DNA of 64,000 bases, taken from contig NC_088943.1 of NCBI RefSeq assembly GCF_033473495.1, forward strand, positions 1,344,001 through 1,408,000, written 5' to 3'. Below the pieces are notes generated by a model. It saw only the letters and a list, made by a program, of their open reading frames with translations. It was not told the DNA's origin and searched no databases. The position numbers and the translations under genes were made by a program. The stretch is from Cercospora beticola (lineage: Eukaryota; Ascomycota; Dothideomycetes; Mycosphaerellales; Mycosphaerellaceae). Shown here in pieces: positions 11,313 through 21,599 of this stretch. The number at the start of each line of letters is the position of its first letter. Position 1 is the first letter of the stretch.

Positions 11313-13158
11313 ATGGGAGACATGCATCCTCACAACACATCGCAGGAAGGAGACCGGCTACCGAACCAACAGAGTACATCGCACCCGTCGATGCATCAGC
11401 AGAGCAGGTTAGCCGTGGCCCGCTACCCTCGGGCTCAAGTACATGAAGTTGACTCGTAATGGCAGCGCACCTTTCCATTCTCAATTCGAATATCTCTCTC
11501 AAAATCAAACCCAGTCATCCATGGCTTCCGGATCTCCCAGCATGACTCCGTATGGTCAGCAATCGTTTGACATGGGCGCATTGGCTGCATCACTGCCGCA
11601 GAACTTGCAGCCCGGCGTGATGCAGCGTCCATATGGCGGCCCCGATGCTTCCCACAACGTATCTACCTCGAGTCCTTATGCTTCCCAGCAAGCCATGTTC
11701 ACACAGCCGCGCGGTCACACCTTCGACCCAGCCCTGTTGGCCAGAGCGCAGCAACAGCAGCAGTACCTCAATGCCCACTATGGTGCTCCAGGTCCCATGC
11801 AGCGGCCTCAGCAGCTCGCCATGCAAGGACAGTTGGCGTACTCTCCGATTGATCCCTACGGATATGGCATGGCTCCATCGCAATACTCGCCGATCGATCC
11901 GCGCTTCGTGACCCAGAACTCTTTTCCAATGGGAGCCATGCATGCGGATATGAGTATATGAAAATCCTGGCATTCGCGTGTGATCGCTACTGACCACGAC
12001 ACAGCACAATTCAACCCTCGACCAATCGATACTGCGCCAGTTCCAAATTATCCTCGAGGACCACCCCGAAAGCCGAAGCAATCTGGCCATGCACTATGGG
12101 TGGGCAATCTGCCCCCTGCCGCCGCCGTTGTCGATTTGAAGGACCATTTCTCGCGTGATGCAACGGACGACATTGAGAGCGTATTTTTGATAGCGAAGAG
12201 CAACTGTGCGTTCGTCAACTATCGCACCGAAGCAGCGTGCGTTGCTGCGATGAACCGCTTTCACGATTCCCGTTTCCACGGCGTGCGGTTGGTTTGCCGG
12301 CTGCGTCGAGGCACTGCATCCACTGCGGCGACCCCGACCGACACACAGTCCGAATCGCAGTCCGCGGCTCAGACACCGCCTGTTGCTGGTGCAGCAGTGG
12401 ATGGTGATTCTGCAGGACCGACAATAGCTCGTAGCCATTCCGAGCAGAGTTCACCATCTCCAGACGTAACGAACGAGGCGGAGGGCCCGCCTCAGTCAGA
12501 TGAGAAAGTGCCGGAGAAGTACTACATCGTGAAGAGTCTGACGTCTCAAGATCTGGAGGCTAGTGTTAGGAATGGGGTCTGGGCAACTCAATCTCACAAT
12601 GAAAAAACACTGAATCGAGCTTTTGGACAGGCGGACAACGTCTACTTGATATTCTCTGCCAACAAATCTGGAGAGTACTTCGGCTACGCTCGCATGGAGT
12701 CCGCGATCGAGGGCGAGCCAGTAAATCTCTCCTCGTCTTCTACGCAAGAGGACGCTACTCATACCAGCGACTCTGACGGGTCCCCGCAATCCATTCATAC
12801 TCCCGCGACAGCAACAGCACCCAAAGGCCGGATCATCGACGACTCTGCTCGGGGAACCATCTTCTGGGAGGCAGACCACGGCGAGATCGAGAACGGCGCC
12901 GATACCAAAGATGCGAGTGCGTCGGACCACTGGGGAAAGCAGTTCAAAATCGAATGGCTATCGACCAGCAAATTGCCATTTTACCGGACGCGGGGTCTGC
13001 GAAATCCATGGAACGCCAACAGAGAAGTCAAAATTGCACGAGATGGCACCGAACTGGAGCCCAGCGTGGGCAAGAGGTTGGTGCAAATGTTTCACCGGCC
13101 TCAGCAGCCTCCACAGCCTGGAACGATTATGCCAGGAGGTATGCAATTTCCTCGATAG
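11313..13158 (+). CDS. RRM and YTH domain RNA-binding protein (YTHDC1-type putative m6A reader)
   Basis: Model: exons 11313-11438, 11515-11953 and 12005-13158 (572 codons). The second intron is secure (GTATAT donor, CTGAC branch, CAG acceptor, phases agree). The first (GTACAT donor, CCCAG acceptor, 76 bp) is the only simple join I found that keeps phase; a start at 11443 is the alternative. Residues ~42-200 are Gln/Pro/Tyr/Met-rich and disordered. An RRM lies at ~217-291 (LWVGNLPP as RNP2; CAFVNYRTEAAC as RNP1). A Ser/Thr-rich linker follows. The YTH domain is at ~358-551, with YYIVKSLTSQDLEAS, GVWATQSHNEKTLNRAF and VYLIFSANKSGEYFGYARM, then FKIEW and LRNPWNANREVKIARDGTELE. These last blocks match the YTHDC1 rather than the YTHDF pattern. 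Trp of GVWA and Trp of IFWEAD are probable m6A-cage residues. YTH proteins bind m6A or selector RNA motifs; the biological role here is unknown. Confidence 0.85.
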
Positions 13159-13684
13159 CATCAAGAGCGGCGCGGTCAATTCTTTTTCAAGCGACATTCT
13201 TGGCGGACGACGACGAATGACTAGCAGAATACATGCTCAAACCGGTAGGACAGTCATCACATGGAGTTACGACATGACGGCAGACTTTGTGCTGTAATTT
13301 CTGGAACTTGCTCAGCAAAGCATCTGCATTTCGATCTTTCACCATCTCGGCGTCTCGTCCTTTGAAGCGGCTTGTAGAGCGTAGGATCGCGATCTGTTCT
13401 CCATGTACATTATACCAAACTTCAGAGATCTATTTGATGAAGCAAACGAAGCGGAGGAATCCATCAGTAATGCAGCATCATCAACCCTGGAAATTTTTCC
13501 CGTGCCGTGATGGGTTTCTCGGCCTACGCGACTGGCCGGCTGGAACGATTTTACGCCATATGCAAAAGTGGGAATCGCAGTGCGACGACTTGGCCCGGCG
13601 CTAACTGCGATGAGAACGGAGCTATTCTTGATTGTTAAACAAAATTAGCGTGCCAATTCCTAGGCAATGCAGGGCGTCAAACTG
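13159..13684. other. 3' flank of the RRM-YTH gene up to the RIP boundary
   Basis: About 525 bp of normal-composition DNA with no gene I can support; it presumably holds the 3' UTR and terminator. The last normal sequence is near 13,680 (GTTCCGGAATAACGCC); after it the TpA-rich block starts abruptly. Confidence 0.5.
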
Positions 13685-14655
13685 GGTTCCGGAATAACGC
13701 CGCTACTATAGATCGTTAGCATTTCGTATCTTTATTCCTATAATTAACTCTAAGCTATAATCTAGGCCTTTTAATCGTTATAGAGTTATATTATATTACT
13801 AATTAAGAGATAGTATATTAATAATAAGGTATTACTACCTCCGGAATAACTAACTATTATAGTTATAGTATTTATTTATAGACTTAATTATTCTAGATAT
13901 CTAGCGATTCTAGATAATACTATTATAGTATATTAATTATTATTTAATCTATTACTAAAAAATAAAATAATCTTTACTAATACCGAGATATTTAAACAAT
14001 TATAGTTAATAGTTACTAATATATATAAAGAAGTATCTAAGAACTATATATAGGACGGCCTTATATAGAAGTTATTCTATTACTATTATTACTAGTATAA
14101 TACTAAATAGAAATAAGAGATATCTAAGAGTATATAGAAAATCGAATTTAATAACTAAAAGTATAAGGCCTTAGTACGAATTAACTAGAAGTTCTATAAG
14201 AATAGATCTATTCTATACTAGATAGAAGTAGAAGTAACTAGAGTAGATCGAAATACTAATACTAGTAAGGCTTACTATTATAACTTTAAGTTTATAGATA
14301 CTCGTTCGATAAATACTATATTAAAGAAGATTATTATAATATTAATAGATACTAATTCGAAGAACGTTACTATTATTCTTAAATAGGTATAAACTAGTCT
14401 AAAGTTAGATATTTATAGTACTATTAGTAGCTATTATATTAGTTTAAGTACTATTATATAGTTAAAGCTAGTTAGAGATATTCGTAAAGTAACTACTACT
14501 AAGTATTAGAATACTAATATCTAGCTCTAAAACCTTAATAAGAACCTATATAGAATAGTAGATAATATAAACTAAGAGTCTATATAATTCTAGTATATTA
14601 GAACTAGAGTAGAAAGTATTTAGTAGTAAGAGATAGTTATTTAATATTCGTAGTA
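13685..14655. repeat. Degenerate AT-rich remnant, unidentified
   Basis: About 970 bp of heavily RIP-mutated sequence directly beyond the gene boundary. Plus-strand translation gives short charged stretches near 14,170-14,420, but I cannot assign them to a transposon family. No LTR or inverted repeat matching other parts of the window was found. Confidence 0.5.
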
Positions 14656-15930
14656 AATAGATAGATAGATAATTCTTATACGCTAGTCTACCTCTTTTAA
14701 ATAGAGTAAGCAGTACGCTCTATATATTTCGTAGATAGAAAAGCCCTCGTACTAGTACTCTAGTAGAAAAACCTCCTTATATTCTTATATTTTATAGTAA
14801 GCTCTATATAGCCTGCCGCTTCCGTAGTTCCTAGTTCTCCTTAGGACAATTCATATTATCTTAATAGTTTAGTTCCTTTGTAATATAGTTCTCCTTAGTT
14901 GTTTCTTATATTATTAGTACTTAGGAGCCTAATCCTCTTGCCTACTAGCTTAGGGACTTAAGCCTATATATATAGTCTTAGTCCCTATACTAGTATTTAT
15001 ATTAATCTTATATCTAACTCTTTCTTACTAGTCTATAGTAGGAGCCCTCTCTAATATTAAGATCCTACTCTAAACTTTCTGCCTTACTTAGTACCTAAGT
15101 TATATAACCTATATTTATAGAAATTGTATTAAGTAGTAGTACTCTAAACTAGCCCTTCCGTTATAGGTAGCCTTAAGTATAGAATAAGAGTTGCTTTTAT
15201 TAGATACTCTACCTTTAGAGTTAGTTATAAAGTATCTAGAAGGGCTAGACTTTAGATAAATATCTCTGTTCCTATAGTTCTACTAGTTATTACCTAATTC
15301 TGCTATAGGACCTGCAAATAGGCCCTATAGACGGGGTACCTAATCCCTTAGAATAAGTAGTTAACCTAGTAGTACTAGAGGTATATACTAGTATATAGAG
15401 GTATGTCCTCCTTTCTTCCTAGAGTGCTTCCTAAGAGGTTTCTAGGCCTCTTATTTAGCTTATTATCCTGCCTTCTACCTAGACTAGGACGTTTTCCTTA
15501 TAGTTTTAGCTGCTTTATTTTATGCTCCTCTCTACTCTTTCTGCTTTACTTTAAAGCTTTAATTATAGTATACTCCTTCCTCCTCTTTAGCTTATTTTAG
15601 TACTAGGTTACTACTCCGGCTCCTAAGCCTAGGATAGAATTTACTATCTAGAGATTCTAGTCTAGTCTCTTAGTACTAGGTCTTATATTAGTTCTAGCCG
15701 CGCTAGCTCTAGTTTGTAGTATTCGTTAGAGTTCGCCCGGTATACGCTTCTATAGATTTCTAGACTTTCTTTTTTTTATCGCTTTCTTCCTACCTCTATA
15801 GGTGTCTAGCCGCCCTATACTTTGCTAGTATAGCCGAAGCTATCTGTTTCTACCTACGACTACGTAGAGGTATATAATAGGACTTCGTAGGCATTCGTAG
15901 TAAATAGTATTATTAAAGAATAAAGCTATT
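14656..15930 (-). mobile_element. Degenerate minus-strand LINE-like remnant
   Basis: The segment 14,656-14,831 is a diverged reverse-complement match to the 3' end of the LINE at 20,885-21,060, including the (TATC)n tail, here as repeated TAGA at 14,656-14,669. Beyond 14,831 similarity stops, so this is a related subfamily or a rearranged copy. Reverse-strand translation of ~15,650-15,890 gives a basic stretch of the type found in LINE ORF1. The plus-strand open frame at 15,403-15,600 is a Leu/Phe-rich antisense artefact. The upper boundary is uncertain. Confidence 0.45.
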
Positions 15931-16071
15931 AGTAAAGTAAGTATATATAACTAGAATTAATAGTTATAGCTATTTAGAGCTACTATTTTACTTCTCTATA
16001 TTTTAGAGCTTTAGTATTATATAACCTAGAAAAAATATAAACGTACTCTAGTAGGCGACGACGACGATAGT

Positions 16072-16091
16072 AGAAGGCCTCGAGGCCTTCT
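16072..16091. repeat. 20-bp perfect palindrome in LINE 5' region
   Basis: The core AGGCCTCGAGGCCT is extended by three matching bases on each arm, giving a perfect 20-bp inverted repeat. It recurs at 56,806-56,825 (same sequence) and, as an 18-bp form with G:C instead of A:T at one arm position, at 63,135-63,152. Confidence 0.9.
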
Positions 16092-17689
16092 AATACGCGA
16101 TAATACCTCTCGACTAATACTATAATACTATAAATAGAGAAGAGAGTCTAGAAGAAGAAAGTTATAACTCTAACTCCTAGGTAGCCTAAATCTGTCTATA
16201 ACTACCTCCCTCTAGCTAATAAGGCTAGAAAATAACTACTAATACTAATACTCTAAAACTAATAATATAAAAGAACCTAAAAATACGTATAGAATAGATC
16301 TAGAGTTACCTCGATATCTAGATAACTCTTTCTTTCTTTCTAACTCTCCTCCTTCTCTAATAGGCCTAATAGGCTCTCCTCTACTTTACTCTCTACTAGA
16401 AAGAGTCCTAGACTCTTTAAGCTATTTAGAAAACTCTCTAGAGCTACCTAATACCTACTACTACTACCTCTAAAATATAGGCCTAAATAGCTTAAATTAG
16501 ATATATAATACTAAAGCTCTAGCTTTAGATATCTATAACTATCTTAGTAAGGATAGGAAACTAAGAAGAAAGAGAAATAGTAAAGAAAATAAGCTATAAA
16601 GAGCTTAGAAGGAAACTAGGAGTATAGTAGTTTAAGGCTATATAAAAGCTTCTAAGTAGAGATCTTAAAGTTATTCTCTATAGAGAAGGAGAGAAAAGTA
16701 GGCTAGAGAAAGACTAATCTTAGCTTAAGGCTATATATCTAGAGGCCTAGGTAGAGATACTAAGTACTTAGGTAACTATATATAGTATTAGGATATTCTA
16801 GAAGCTAGAAGATATAAATAGCTAGGTCTAGCTTAACTAAAATAACTTTACCTAGTTTCTAGATAAGCTTAAAATTAGGAAGGCCTTTTAGCTTAAGAAC
16901 TAAAAAGTAAAAGAAGAGACTAACTTCTTATTAGTAGTAATAGTAGTATAGGATAGATAGACTATAAGAGAAATATATAGAAGAGATATTACTATTAGGT
17001 TAATATAGTATATAGTAGAACTATACTATCTATAGTAGAGGATTATATAATACTTAAAGTATAATAGCTTTAGGTATATTACTACCTACTATAAGGCTAT
17101 AGAAGATATATATAGATACTATATAGGAAAGTATAGAATAAATAGCTATAAGAAGAAGAAAATTAAATATAGTAACTATAAGGGAGACTATAAAATATAC
17201 TCTCTCTAATATAGCTATAAAGCTACTATAAAGGCTAAAGTAAGAGTATTCTTAGAGTAGTTTAAAAAGTAATAGAAGGTAGCCTTAGGCCTAATATAAG
17301 GAGATAGTACTATAGAACCTATAATCCTTAAAAGGAAAGCTCTACTAGCTAAGTCTCTATAGAGAGATATTAGATATAAAGGTAGGCCTCTAAGTACTAT
17401 AGTAATAGTAATAGCTAGTAGGAGGCAAGCAAGTAAGCTCTACTTCTCTCCTATATAGAAGAATAAGAATACCTAAGAGGTAATAAGTACTCTCTAGGAA
17501 GATATAGATATTAACCTAATTAAGCTCCTCTTCTAAGAATTCTATAAGTAGCTAAACTCTAATAATCTACTAATATAATATTAATAGGTTAAATACTACC
17601 TAAACTCTACTACTAGATAGCTAAGCTATAGAAAAGGCTATAGTAATAGTACTATAAGAACTATAGCTTAATACTATAAATAGTAGAAC

Positions 17690-20600
17690 TAAAGCTAAGA
17701 AAGAATACTTTATAGTCCTCCTACTCTATTAGAACCTAAGAGTAGTAATACTTATATTAGATAAAATTAGAACTAATAGCTAGAAACTACTTTTCTATAA
17801 TATAGGTAACTTAGTAACTATCTAAGTCTAGATACCTATAGAAACTATCTCTATCTATAACTACTATAACTCCTTAGAGCTAATAAGCTATAGATAATAA
17901 GGGACTATCTCTATACTCTAAGAAGTACTATTATAAACCTTAGGTAATATAAAAGTAAGCTATATAGTAGTAAGAGACTTTAACTTCTACTATTTAAAAT
18001 AGAAGAGAAATATAATCTAAACCTAATATACTATAGTAAATAAGCTTATTAAAACAATTATAGAGGCCTAACTATAGCTAGCTCTAGAGCTAGGGACAAT
18101 TATATAGGAAAGATATATAGCTAGCTACTAAATATTAGACCTAGTCTTTATTAGCCTCTCTTTCTAAAACTTAATCTAAGAATATAAAGCTCTCCTAGAA
18201 GAGATATATAGCTCTAACTATATCCTTCTTAGGATAACTCTCTATATTAACTTCTAAGAGCTAAAAGGAAGAACCTAGAGAAAGTAGTAGAAAGCTATAA
18301 ACTAGGATAGAATCTAGAACCTTATAGCCTAAGATACTAACTAACTTAACTAACTCCTACTTAATATAAAGGAATACCTAGATATACTAGCCTATAGAAT
18401 ATAATTCTCTATCTAGAGGATTATAGAGAAGATAGTTCTAATAGCTAGACTATTAAGCTATATAAAGATAGTATAGACCTAGGAATATAAGAAGGCTATA
18501 AAGCTAGTAAGAAGAAAGAGAAGAGAATAGAAGAACTATAGGATAGAATAGAGCTATAAGCTATACCTAGAAGCATTATATATAAGAAGTAAAGCTATAA
18601 AAAGAAAGTAAAATCTAGCTTAGAGAAGACTAATAAAAGAAGTTATAGAGGACTCTAAGAAGATCTAGAAAATAGCTAAATAGGCTAGAAAGAGAGCTAA
18701 CTAAGAGTACTAGCTACTATACTTCCTAAGCCTAGCTAATATAGAGTATAATAGAAATACTAATAGAAGGAAAGCTATAATCCTAGTAAAATACTTCTTT
18801 CTAGACCTAAGAGAAGCAGACCTAAGTAATATCTAATATACTTAACTACTACTCTAATTCTAAATAGAAGTTAAAGTTTAACTAAAGGAAGTAGAAGGAG
18901 TCCTTAGGAAACTGCTTAGTAATAAGGCCCTAGGACCTAACTAAATACTAAACCTCTTACTTAAAGAGTATAGAGAATAACTCTCTCTAATTCTAGCTAA
19001 ACTCTTTACTATATATCTAAAGATAGTATACTACTCTAAAGCTTTTAAGTACTCTATAATAGTAGTACTTAGAAAACTATAGAAACTAGACTACTTAAAG
19101 CTAGGAGTATATAGACCTATTACCTTACTTAATATAATAGTAAAGGTTCTAGAAGCTATAGTTACTAAAAGAATATCTAAGAAGACTAAAGAAAGGAAGC
19201 TCCTTCTAGAAGAATAAATAGATACTAGGCCTAGTAGGTCTACTACTTTAGTATTAGACCTTATTACTAAATAAGTAAAAACTATCTAGAAAACTAAGCT
19301 AGGAGCTATAGTATCTATACTCTACTTTAATATCTTAGAAGTATTTAATAAGGTCTTCTACTAGAGGCTACTTTATAATATTAGATTAAAAGGCTTCCTA
19401 GACTATACTATTAGCTTTATCTAATTATTCCTCTAAGATAGGACTACTTACCTAAGACTTAGAGAATTTATAGACTAACTAAAGCTCTAAAATATAGGAA
19501 TTCTCTAAAGCTCTACTCTATCTCTAATTCTCTTTCTTTTCTTTACTTCTACTCTACTTCTAATACTATATAAAGGGACTACTTTAGTAATAGAGTTTAT
19601 AGATAACTCTAATATCCTTATATATAGTATATTAATAGAGAATAACTATAGGTAACTTAAGAAAGTCTACTAGAAATATAAAGAATAGGTAAGAAGATAT
19701 AGAGTAGAATTTATACTATAGAAATATTAGCTAATCTACTTTACTAGAAGTAGGAAATATAACCTTAAAGCTATAGTCTAAATCTAGAGATTTAATAGAG
19801 AACTACTACTATTACTTAGACTCCTTAGAGTATAGATAGATACTAAACTTAAATAGAGCCTATATATTAAATAAGTAGTAGAAAAGGGAGCCTACTAAAT
19901 ATAATTACTTTAGAGACTATATAAGTCTATATAGAGAGTATCCTTCTAAAAAGTAAAGTACTTCTATATAGTAGTAGTAAGACTAGCTATTACTTTTAGC
20001 TACTAAGTCTAGTCTAACCTAGAGAGTATATAAAGCTACTATAGGAATCTTACTAAACCTATTAAGAAGATCTAGAGAGAGGCTCTAAGGAATATTATAG
20101 GAGTATATAAGTTAGTTATAATAGCTATTCTAGAGAGAGAAGCAAATATTACTCCTCTCTACTTATATACTTAGAACCTAGCTAGATAAGTATTTAAAAA
20201 GCAAGCTACCTAACCTATATACTAGTATATTAAAGATAGGTATAGAGAGATTAAAAGGTAAGTATAAGTAGGAAAGAGAGCTAGGTAATCTATACTACTA
20301 ACTTAAACTAGATAGGAGGAAATCCTCTAGATAGCATAAAGCTAAGAAATAACGATATAGGTATATCTAGGCTATAAGGTATAGTAGACTAAATATTAGT
20401 AGAATAGAAAGTAGGAAAGAAATAAGAAAGAGAGAAAAGTAAAAGTAGAAGAGGAATAACTACTAGTATAGAAAACTACTACCTCCTCTACTATTAGACT
20501 AACTCTATATAAAGGACTAACTAGACTAGAGAGTATAATAGTTATACTTCTAAGAATAGAGTATATTAGGATAAGGTAATATCTTACTAAAAGGAGAGTC

Positions 20601-20850
20601 CTAGGATTTATACTAGACTATAAATATAAGTAGAGGCATAAAATACTAAAATATATTTATATATTCTACCTAAAATAGAATAAGAGAAGATACCTACTAT
20701 TCTATATAGAGAGATCTATAAACTAGAAGGATCTAGCTAATATAAAGAGAGAGCTATATATAGTAGTAAAGTAGCTAATCTAAAAAGAGGTCCTAGACTA
20801 ATTCTTACTTATAAGAGAAGAGATATAGAAGAATAAAAGAAGAGAGAAAA
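17690..20850 (+). pseudogene. LINE ORF2 relic: endonuclease and reverse transcriptase
   Basis: Translation shows an apurinic-type endonuclease at ~17,700-18,250: an IxIYNYYNS strand, then RDFNFYYLK*K corresponding to the family GDFN-H-W motif. Reverse transcriptase follows at ~18,900-19,760: KVLEAIVTKRIS, RPSRSTTL, the FNILEVFNKVF block, and a polymerase motif reading FIDNSNI where the family has a double Asp. The C-terminus (~20,520-20,700) has the LINE block ending YLTKRRVLG followed by a degraded Cys/His cluster. Interruptions are TAG/TAA only. It is not functional. Confidence 0.8.
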
Positions 20851-21226
20851 GGAAGAATAGAGTCTAGTAAGAGAAGGACTTACTAGATACCTAGTATTAT
20901 CCGAAGGAAAATAGAAGCGAAGGAAGCGGCTACGTAGGCTATAAATAAAGAGATATACGAGAGTTTTTCGAAGGCTTTTCTCTCGACCGAAATCTATAGA
21001 GCGTACTACTTACTCTAGTTAAAAAGAGGTAGACTAGTATATAAGAATTATCTATCTATCTATTTTACTTCTCTATATCTAAAGTACTCTAATATAATTC
21101 GTATTCGATATATTTCTAATAATAATACTTCTAATAATAATATAGTTATTTCTTATAAATATAATATATAATACTACCGAACTTAACTAGTACCTCTTTA
21201 TAATTCTTATATAGAATCTAGATATA

Positions 21227-21418
21227 TAGATAGATAGATAATTCTTATACGCTAGTCTACTTCTTTTTAATTAGAGTAAGTAGTATACTCTATAGATTTT
21301 AGTTAAGAGAAAAGCCTTCGAAAAACCTAAGTATATCTCTTTATTTATAGTCTATATAGCCGCTTCCTTCGCTTCTATTTTCCTTTAAATAATACTAGAT
21401 ATCTAGTAAGTCCTTCTA
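21227..21418 (-). mobile_element. Truncated LINE 3' end, reverse orientation
   Basis: This is a reverse-complement match to the 3' end of the LINE at 20,875-21,060, tail included (TAGA repeats at 21,227-21,240). Only ~190 bp remain, the usual 5'-truncated insertion. With the neighbouring LINE it forms an inverted repeat of ~180 bp separated by ~160 bp. Confidence 0.8.
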
Positions 21419-21599
21419 CTATATCTAGAACGAATAAGCTATAAGTAGCGAAGTATATATTAATTATATCTATCTACTAACTACTATCTAAAGGAGATAC
21501 TAGCTACTAAGTATAGCTAGTATAGTAGTAGCGGCTATATAGTTATACTATAATAATTACCTCTCTCTCTATCTTAAAAAAGTATTATCCTCGATATAG

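Larger units (their letters stand above)
16031..21066 (+). mobile_element. Tad1-like non-LTR retrotransposon (LINE), full-length relic
   Basis: The 5' limit is set by three copies that begin alike (AAAATATAAACG, followed by CTCTAGTAGGCGA). The 3' limit is a (TATC)n tail at 21,048-21,066. Order on the plus strand: GC-rich 5' segment with a palindrome (16,072-16,091); ORF1 relic with clustered CCHC knuckles (~17,040-17,215); then ORF2 with endonuclease, reverse transcriptase and a C-terminal zinc motif. There are no LTRs. The copy starting at 63,094 is collinear with this one: an offset of 47,062 bp fits both the palindrome and the window end, so I detect no net length change. Every frame is broken by RIP stops. 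Confidence 0.85.

Noticed and set aside
1..13684. A biosynthetic gene cluster formed by the nitronate monooxygenase and glycosyltransferase
   Set aside because: No backbone synthase, transporter or pathway regulator is present, and the other neighbours (Pam17, F-box, YTH) are unrelated housekeeping genes.
14656..14673. Possible CRISPR-like or satellite array at the TAGA repeats
   Set aside because: It is only a three- to four-unit tetranucleotide run at a LINE 3' end, and no spaced repeats exist.
15403..15600. A 65-codon Leu/Phe-rich open frame resembling a membrane protein
   Set aside because: Its composition comes from a pyrimidine-rich strand of a degenerate LINE-like remnant; the reverse strand is the likelier original coding strand.
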